Shown here: positions 58,701-64,000 of the stretch, in pieces
Numbering within the stretch: the first letter of the stretch is position 1
Layout of the letters: every line of letters begins with the position of its first letter
Assembly (NCBI GenBank): GCA_016858145.1
Contig: JAEHOE010000082.1
Location: 124,001-188,000, forward strand
Length of the DNA: 64,000 bases
From: Edaphochlamys debaryana
Lineage: Eukaryota > Chlorophyta > Chlorophyceae > Chlamydomonadales
Direction: 5' to 3'
Notes under the pieces: model-generated
What the model saw: only the letters and a program-made list of their open reading frames with translations
What the model was told of the DNA's origin: nothing
Database searches by the model: none
Program-made: the position numbers and the translations under genes

Positions 58701-61700
58701 CCCCCCAGTTCCCCGACCTGGTCCACTTCGCCCTGGTGGTGGCGGTGGCGGTTGTCATGTTCTCCTCCGCCTCCTGCCTGGCCTTCGGGCCCGCGGTGCC
58801 GCAGCTCAGCTCCGTGGGCAGTGCGCTGACGGTGATGCTCAAGTTCATGCTGTTCATGGACGACGGGGGCGTGTTCAGGGTGAGCGGGGAGAGGGGGGGG
58901 AGGGACGGGGAGGGAGAAGCAGAGGGGAGGAGGTTTGTGTTTTTGCCGACTGTGCACGGGGAAGGCCGGGAGGCAGGGGCAGGGGGCAGGGGGGCCGGGC
59001 GGCAGGGGATGTTTGGGGCGTGATTGGGATGAGGGCTTGGGGCGGGGGGCAGGGGGAGGGGGAGGCCAACAGGGCTGGGGGGTTTGGAGTGGTGGCGGGC
59101 TGTGGTTGCGCGCGTGCAGAGCCCTCCCGTGCACCCTAAACTCCTTTCGCCCGCCCCGCCTCCATCCCCCCTCCGAACCCCCTCCACCCCCCCTCCATCC
59201 TCCCACCACCCCTTCCAATCCCCCTCCCTCCCCCCTCCATCCCCCCTCCACCCCGCCCCACCCACCCCCCCAGGGCCTCATGGCCTCCACAACCCACACG
59301 CCAGCAGCAAAACACACCCCCTCCCCCCTCCCTCCCCCTCATCCCCCTCCACCCTCCACCCTACCCCCCCAGGGCCTCATGGCCTCCACCACGGAGCGCA
59401 GCGGCATCGAGTCCTTCCTGGCCGCCCTGCTCTACGTCCTGGCGCCCCTGTTCTTCGTCTTCGTGCTCTCCAACTTCATCATGGCCTTCCTGGCGTGGCC
59501 CTTCGGAATGCTCAAGCTGCAGGTGAGCGGGATGGGTGGGGGTTGGGATCCGTGGGGTGGGGGCGGGCGGGGTCGTGGGCAGAAGTGTGCGGGGGCTGGT
59601 GTGTTGAGGATGCGTGCACAAGTGCAAGGGTGGCCGTGGGTGAAACGATGGTGTAAGTGTTGGCTCAGTTGGTCCTCCTCAGACCACCCCCCGCGTGCCC
59701 GCCCCGCCCCGAACGTCTCACTCCTGCCATCCCACAATCCCACCCCCAAGGTGGCGGATCAGCCGGGTGTACGGCAGGATCTGGCCCGCATGCTGACGTG
59801 GACCTGGCAGCGGCTGAGGGACCATGCGCCCGGCAACAAGCGCCTGTTCAGGCTCCTCGAGGTAGGGGTGCAGGGGCGGGCCGGGACGAGGAAGCAGGCG
59901 CGGGGTTTAGGTTAGGGGCTGTGGAGCAGAGGTGGCGCCGAGCAGACGTCTCCATGGCTTACCCGGCCCTTGCCCCACGCCCTCACCTCCGCCTTCCCCA
60001 CGACCCCACCCCACCCTTCTCCGCCTTCCACCCCTGCACAGGAGTGGCTGGCCGGCGCGGACAGCCGCGGCCTGCTCTCCGCCCTGGGCCGGGCCGTGCG
60101 GGCGCTGCGCCACAAGGGCTCCGCCACAGCGGGCTCGAGCCCCGGCCCGGGAGGCGCCCGCGAGCTTTCAGGCACGGGCAAGGCAGGCGCCAACGGCGGC
60201 GCTCCGGGCCCAGGCCCAGGCCCGGGCCCAGGCGGGCCCCCGGCGCCGCTCCGTCCCTCCTCCTCCAACGCCTCCTCCGGCACACAGGCCGCCGGTGAGC
60301 CCAGCCCCGTCAGCACGGGGGCCGGCCACGGGCCCACCGCCGCCGACACGCATCCTTCGCACACGACCAAGCTCGCACCCGGGTCACCCGGGGCAGCCGA
60401 GACACTGGGTACGGGAGGCAAGGGGCCCGGGGCGGGTGCTGGAACGCGACCCAAGGCGGCCTTGAGCCTCAGCCGTGCTGCGCGTGGCACGCTGGTCGCG
60501 ACCCGGCGCTGGATGGGCCTGCCTGCGCCGCGCGTGCCGGGCCCCGACGAGCCCATGCGGAGCGTGCTGCGCGTGGACGCCAGCGTGCGGCCGCTGGACG
60601 GTACGGCAGTGTCGGGCGCTCTCAAGATCGTGTCACGACAGCGGTTGGCTGCTGCGGCCAAGAATGAGATCCGGAAGGGTCAGGGAGAGGGCGCGGAGGC
60701 GGAGGCGGAGGGCGCGGTGGGGGCGCGAGTGGAGGAGGAGGATGCGGGGGCGGAGGGAGACACGGAGGCGGGCGACGGGGCGGAGGCCAAGCGGGGGGTC
60801 GGTCGGAGGCGGCGCGGCGTGCTCCGCGTGCTGCGCCGTGTGCTGCCGCGCTCCGTGGCGCGGCCCGAGGTGCCCACGCCGCACAGCACGGCCGAGGCGG
60901 ACGCCCTGGCGGACACCATCATGGCCACACTCGTACGGCGGTACGGCGTGGACGAGCCGTACGCAATCACGGATCCGGCGCTGCTGGTCGGGCCCGGCGG
61001 ACGCCTGCAACGCCGCCGCGCGCCGCCGCCGGCCGAGGCGCCGCCGCCGGCCGAGGCGCCGCCGGCGGCCTCCGCCCCCAGTGCCTGGGGCCTCGCACGG
61101 CTCCGCACCGCAGCACGGGCGCAGCACGGCGACAGCAACCCCTCCTCCATGACGCGCTTCACGCTCACCGTGCCCAGCACGGCCGAGGCCCTGCAGCGGC
61201 CCCACCAGGCCCAGCCGGGCCCAGGCCTGGGCCCGGGTCCGCAGCCGCCGCCCAAGCCGCCGGTCCTGGAGGAGGTCCAGTGGGCCTCGCGACCCGCCTC
61301 CCGCACCGGTCCCAGCGGATCCTTCACACAGCAGCCCGCAGCCGCCGCCTCGCCACGTGCCGGATCCGTCCGGGGTTCCCTGAAGCAAAACTCCGTGGCG
61401 CCCGAATGGGGCGGTGCGGTAGGGCCCAGCAGCCGCACGGGAGCCAGTGACGCTGAGGAGCCTCTCGTTACGGAGCGGCTCCAATCGCCCAGCAGCGCGG
61501 CGGGCCCGGCCTCGGGCACGGGTACGAGCCTGGGCGGCGGCGCAAGCCGCGGCTTCCTCTCGCCGCAGCAGGGCCCCGGAACGAGCTCCACCAACCGAAT
61601 GGGCGTGGGTGTGGGTATGGCCGTGGGGTCAATGGTGCAGCGGGCGGGTAGCGGCTCGCTTGCCGCGAGGCCCCTGTCGCCGGGGCGGCCCTCCTCTCCG

Positions 61701-64000
61701 CGCGGTTTGAGCCCGGGTGCGGCGGGGGGTGGCAGCGCTTCGGGCGGAGCGACGTCGATCCGGCCGTCGCGGTTTGCTGTTGAGGGGCTGCTCGACGCAC
61801 GGACGCCCGTGTCGGACGTGGAGGAGCTTGAGGAAGCTGGCGGCGGCGGCGGCGGGCTGACGTCAGCCTCCGGCTACGGACTCAACCGCCCCACCGAGCT
61901 GACGCCGCTGAGCCTGCCGTCGCCGTCACGGCCGCCGCCGCCGCCGGGCCCGCCGCTGCCGCCGCCGCGCGCCGGGTCGCGGGAAGGCAGCGTCGCGAGC
62001 GACCGCTCGGGGCCCCGGAGCGCCGCCTCTGTGGTGACCTCCCCCACGGGCGCAGCGGCGGGAGCTGCGGGCGGGCTGCTTGCGTCGCTGCGGCCCCCGC
62101 GGCCGCCGCCAGCGCTGGCGAGCGGCCATAGCAACGTCAGCGCGGGCGCGGCGGCGGCGGCGGCAGCGGATGCCGAGGCGCAGGCAGAGGCCGAGTTCAG
62201 GGAGGTGGCTCCTCGGCGGGGCGGCGGTAACGGAACCGAGCCTGGTGAGAGCGTCAGCGCACTGCAAGTCGTCACCGAGGACGGCGGTGACGCAACCCCT
62301 GCAGCCGCCTCAACCCAAGAAGTCGTGGGCTTCACGGCCCCGCGCCGCAACCGCCGCCGCGCCGACATGACGCCGGAAGAGGCCGCCGAGGCCGCCGCCG
62401 CCAAACGCAAACGCGCGCTGGCGCGACTGCAGGCGGCGGGGATGGTGGGAATGGCGGCTGCCGCCGCCGCGCAGGCTGCGGAGAAGCGGAAGCGTCGGCG
62501 GAAGCAGCTGGCGGCGTCGGGCGGCGGCTGGACGCGCGCGGGCGCGCTGGCGGAGCCGGATGACGGGCTAGAGGCGGAGGCACTGGACGAGGGGCAGAAG
62601 TTGGGCGGTCGGGCCGGCCCCAAGAGTGAGAAGTCCGTATCCGCTTGGAACACGGCCGCGCAGCCGCGGCGGCCGGGCGACGGCGCGACGCACGACGGCG
62701 TGGGGCGCAGCCGTCGGAGCCTGGCGGCCGCCGGCGGGCCGGAGCTTCTTGTGGAGGGTGATGATGAGGATGACGATGACTGGACCACGGACGAGGACGC
62801 GTCGGACTGGGATGATGCCGATGAGGAGGAGGACGAGGAGGGGGTGGAGGGAGGGGACGGCCGGCGGTGGGGCGCGGCGCCAAGCGCCAGCACGAGCAGC
62901 CCGGGGCCAGGGCTGGGGCCGCGAGCCACCGCCACGCTCAGTGGCGGCGGCGCAAGCACGAGTGCCAGCTCGCCGCCGGGGCCGGTGGCGGAGGCGACGG
63001 AAGAGGCGGCGGCGCCGCTGAGCCCGCGCAGCCCCCGCAGCCCACGCAGCCCCCGGCCGGGCGCGAGGCGCTCGCCCCGCTCGTCGCCGCGCGGGGGCAG
63101 GGGCGGCGGTCTGAGCGTGAGCGTGGGAGGGGTCAAGGTCCACCCGTTTGGGCCCGGGAGCCGCGGGGCTGCGGGCGGGGGGGCAGGCGGAGGCGGCCGG
63201 GTGCGGTCCGGCGCGGGCCCGCTGGCGGAGGCGCTGGAAGACGAACCGTCGGCGGCGGCCGTGGGCGTGGTGCACGCCAGCGGCGGCTCCGAGGTGCGGC
63301 CCCTCTCCGCCGCCGCCAGCGAAAGCAGCAGCGACGGCGCCGCGCCGCGGCCCCATCCGCAGTCCCAGACGCAGTCGCAGCGGCAGCGCAGCGTGCGGCA
63401 GGCGGCGGTGTGGCCTGCGCCCGTGGGCTCCCGCGTCGGCTCCTCCCTCGCCGCTGCGGCGCCGTCGCAGGCGCCTGCGATGGGCCGGTCCTTCGTGGTG
63501 GCGGCGGGGGCCGTGTCCCGTGGCGGCGCCGCCGTCAGGGGTCCCGGCGGAGGCAAGGCAGGCGGCGGCGGCGGCCGTACCGTGGGGCCGGCGGCGCTGG
63601 CCACGTGGCTGGCGGCGGTGACGTCACTGACGGCGCACCTGCGGGCCATGCTGGACCAACTGGCGTCGGCGGCCAGGGAGGTCGAGGTGAGCGGGGCTTG
63701 CATGCAGACACAGAGGACAGACGGGCTCCCCTCTCGGTTCGCCAGCATTGCCCGCACGCCCTGCACTGCAAACCCATCCATCGGCCTCAAGCCCCTCACT
63801 TGCCCTTTATTAAACTCGACACCCCAACCAGCAACCTCAATCCCTCATTGGGACTGCCCCTGCCTGCCACCCTCCCGCAGGACATGGGCTCCCTGCTCTC
63901 GGCGCTGCTGGCGGCTGCCTCCGCCGCCGCCCGCTCGGGCGCAGAGCGGCAGCAGCTGCTGGCAGAGCTCAGCTTCGCGGCGCTGCGCCACCTGCGCCTC
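40759..64000 (+). CDS. Giant Pro-rich stalk / Ig-HYR ectodomain / polycystin channel fusion protein, 3' partial
   Basis: At least 40 exons and about 4800 codons are visible, and the gene runs off the right edge. Exon 1 (40759-40819) starts MELRIRRTLVLALLV and its phase-1 donor joins exon 2 (41008) to give ...[14 protein letters not shown], an excellent signal peptide followed at once by the Pro-rich stalk. Order: signal peptide, Ser-Pro-rich stalk (exon 2), Ig/HYR-like repeats (exons 3-19), linker with acidic and basic tracts (20-23), polycystin domain and channel (end of 23 to 38), cytoplasmic tail (39-40+). Every junction from exon 3 to 40 is in phase. Expected role: a cation channel in the plasma or ciliary membrane carrying a wall-like extracellular fibre, suited to sensing force. 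Polycystin-type proteins fused to Pro-rich ectodomains, such as the mastigoneme axial protein Mstax, are known from C. reinhardtii; whether this is an orthologue cannot be told here. The main doubt is the frame drift in exon 2. Confidence 0.85.
41008..44482 (+). other. Exon 2: Ser-Pro-rich stalk with seven frame switches
   Basis: The exon encodes [34 protein letters not shown] and similar repeats, the substrate type for prolyl hydroxylation and O-glycosylation. The Pro-rich frame (codon start modulo 3) runs 0 to about 41700, 1 to about 42480, 0 to about 42640, 1 to about 42955, 2 to about 43305, 0 to about 43500, 1 to about 43720, then 2 to the donor at 44482. Each switch falls in or near a C-rich tract. 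At 42640 two otherwise matching repeat units differ by one base. The final frame fits the downstream exon exactly. Consensus errors in homopolymers are the simplest reading; real indels are possible. Confidence 0.8.
44758..50979 (+). other. Exons 3-19: about five Ig/HYR-like extracellular repeats
   Basis: Exons: 44758-44829, 45073-45133, 45460-45563, 45831-46124, 46260-46392, 46679-46810, 46951-47441, 47624-47772, 48047-48344, 48558-48757, 48913-48958, 49172-49354, 49507-49593, 49757-49783, 49918-50223, 50493-50639, 50869-50979. Typical HYR-like strands are LTYQATDSSGNTAQR followed by VVRIVDTC, YTYTAVDAEGNAAAPV, GTYTISFKLAWPNTEEQVV, IVVIDSQGANATAERRITVV and GRYRITYAVAGAGGSVTT. Lead-ins such as DTIPPVITPLG and GATAFD/GATALD match the start and middle of HYR units. 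Cys pairs and Ser/Thr/Gly-rich linkers separate the repeats, and NAT/NTT/NQT sequons abound. These are beta-sandwich adhesion modules by family; their partner is unknown. One exon (49757-49783) has only 27 nt. Confidence 0.75.
46125..46259 (+). other. GC-AG intron (between exons 6 and 7)
   Basis: The exon ends ACACAACAG and the intron begins GCAAGT, the strong consensus of GC-AG introns, ending CGCCCGCAG. Phase 0 is kept on both sides. No in-phase GT donor gives a better join. Confidence 0.6.
51153..54512 (+). other. Exons 20-23: linker with acidic and multibasic tracts leading to the polycystin domain
   Basis: Exons: 51153-52340, 52596-52754, 53060-53170, 53388-54512. Exon 20 holds RRRRLRG and HSRRRRSLLDLD, then a long Asp/Glu tract (51490-51625), then further arginine clusters (RRRAVLEG, YGRRRLSG, SHRRRLGT). 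Exons 21-22 are Ala-rich and likely helical. Exon 23 contains an RRRRRG cluster, a hydrophobic segment (CRWPLWLQVLPAAAQRALVA, near 53730-53800) that could be S1, a Tyr/Asp-rich stretch, and ends LNNKLLVGLLLHQ, the beginning of the polycystin domain. Basic clusters could be processing sites, but that is inference. Confidence 0.65.
54480..54985 (+). repeat. ~115-bp tandem repeat copying the exon 23 splice donor
   Basis: The exon end CTGGTGGGGCTGCTGCTGCACCAG|GT (boundary at 54512) is echoed four times inside the following intron, with ...CACCAG|GT boundaries after 54625, 54741, 54856 and 54970. Spacing is 113, 116, 115 and 114 bp. The repeat therefore spans an exon-intron junction and supplies five potential 5' splice sites. 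The real acceptor is at 55112. Confidence 0.85.
58155..58317 (+). other. GC-AG intron within channel segment S4
   Basis: Exon 33 is 36 nt, coding MYNTLVLYTFLQ. It ends CTGCAG before GCAAGA, and exon 34 starts after TGCCCCCAG with GLVLALIIIRWL. The joined frame gives an uninterrupted membrane helix, supporting a second GC donor in the same gene. Confidence 0.65.
60042..64000 (+). other. Cytoplasmic tail: 3645-nt exon 39 and start of exon 40
   Basis: Exon 39 (60042-63686) is open for 1215 codons in the channel's frame and ends E|GTGAGC. Exon 40 starts at 63881 with DMGSLLSALL and continues past the edge. The tail is Gly/Ala/Pro/Arg-rich and probably disordered, with acidic (DDEDDDDWTTDEDASDWDD) and basic (KRKRRRKQL) patches, Ser-Pro-Arg repeats (SPRSPRSPRSPR, near 63023-63058) and Ala-rich coiled or helical segments at both ends. 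Ser-Pro sites suggest phosphorylation. No calcium-binding EF-hand loop was recognised. The 641-codon antisense ORF over this exon is a GC-rich shadow. Confidence 0.75.

Larger units (their letters stand above)
54440..59861 (+). other. Polycystin domain and six-TM-type cation channel (exons 23-38)
   Basis: Exons 24-38: 55112-55203, 55373-55505, 55672-55844, 56116-56217, 56349-56406, 56566-56649, 56766-56919, 57191-57310, 57551-57807, 58119-58154, 58318-58371, 58508-58546, 58709-58879, 59373-59522, 59751-59861. The polycystin (TOP) domain shows NNKLLVGLLLHQVRRT, then GYPLLLDTRLSAKRAEQAL, YLSATMTKTLRAQLVSYNP and VLGYWRLDFTWLDSGDIEAK. S2 is FLPDFFLCMLVAAYLAM, S3 WVAYELAVCGIMAAAIGVL, S4 within LVLALIIIRWLSYISF, S5 LVHFALVVAVAVVMF, the pore SALTVMLKFMLFMDDGG, and S6 LFFVFVLSNFIMAFLAWPF. 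The order and the S6 FVLSNFIMAFL match PKD2/TRPP channels. The filter reads FMDD (58853-58864) where animal PKD2 has LGD. Confidence 0.85.

Noticed and set aside
61874..63799. 641-codon minus-strand ORF
   Set aside because: It lies antisense to exon 39 of the channel gene, which is in phase with all upstream exons. Long antisense ORFs are expected in very GC-rich coding DNA.
40759..64000. Naming the gene Mstax or PKD2
   Set aside because: The architecture is similar, but orthology cannot be shown without alignment, so no symbol is given.

Overview
The window looks like nuclear DNA of a volvocine green alga, Chlamydomonas or a close relative. It is GC-rich. Genes are split by many short GT-AG introns with GTGAGT, GTGCGT or GTGGGT donors. 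At least one gene has the algal TGTAA-type poly(A) signal. The protein set (fasciclin domains, Ser-Pro-rich glycoproteins, receptor-like kinase, polycystin channel) is typical of these algae. No prokaryotic, viral or organellar gene, tRNA, rRNA or CRISPR array was seen. I rebuilt exon-intron structures by hand from frame, splice sites and phase. Three models close perfectly in phase from ATG to stop.

Left part. Positions 3-4296 (+) hold the 3' portion of a gene for a low-complexity protein with a long Gln/Glu/Arg coiled coil. It converges on a 21-exon gene at 6008-12780 (-) for a secreted protein of 927 residues with six fasciclin (FAS1) domains, built by an internal duplication of a three-domain, roughly 3-kb unit. 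A 20-exon gene at 16049-22726 (-) encodes an 871-residue receptor-like protein kinase with signal peptide, ectodomain, one membrane segment and a complete kinase domain.

Middle part. From about 22.0 to 31.5 kb the DNA is repeat-rich. The first two exons of the kinase gene recur at 29.4-30.5 kb as a truncated copy carrying a 286-bp insertion with 9-bp flanking repeats. The adjoining 875-bp block recurs in inverted orientation at 28.2-29.1 kb. Between them lie a 31-bp minisatellite and a 33-bp inverted repeat.

Right part. Two large genes follow in tandem on the + strand. The first (31533-39140, 14 exons, 1668 residues) is a secreted hydroxyproline-rich-type glycoprotein with a long Pro-rich stalk and a large unrecognised Cys-containing C-terminal half. 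The second (40759 to beyond the right edge, at least 40 exons, at least about 4800 codons) is the most striking locus. A signal peptide is followed by a giant Ser-Pro-rich stalk, about five Ig/HYR-like extracellular repeats, a linker with acidic and multibasic tracts, a polycystin-type (PKD2/TRPP) channel, and a very long cytoplasmic tail. In effect it is a cell-wall fibre fused to an ion channel. The Pro-rich exon changes reading frame seven times at C-rich tracts, which must be resolved as sequence error or real decay. Taken together, the genes with signal peptides point to the cell surface, wall or ciliary surface: adhesion (FAS1), signalling (kinase) and wall- or cilium-linked mechanosensing (stalk plus channel). 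That joint theme is an inference.
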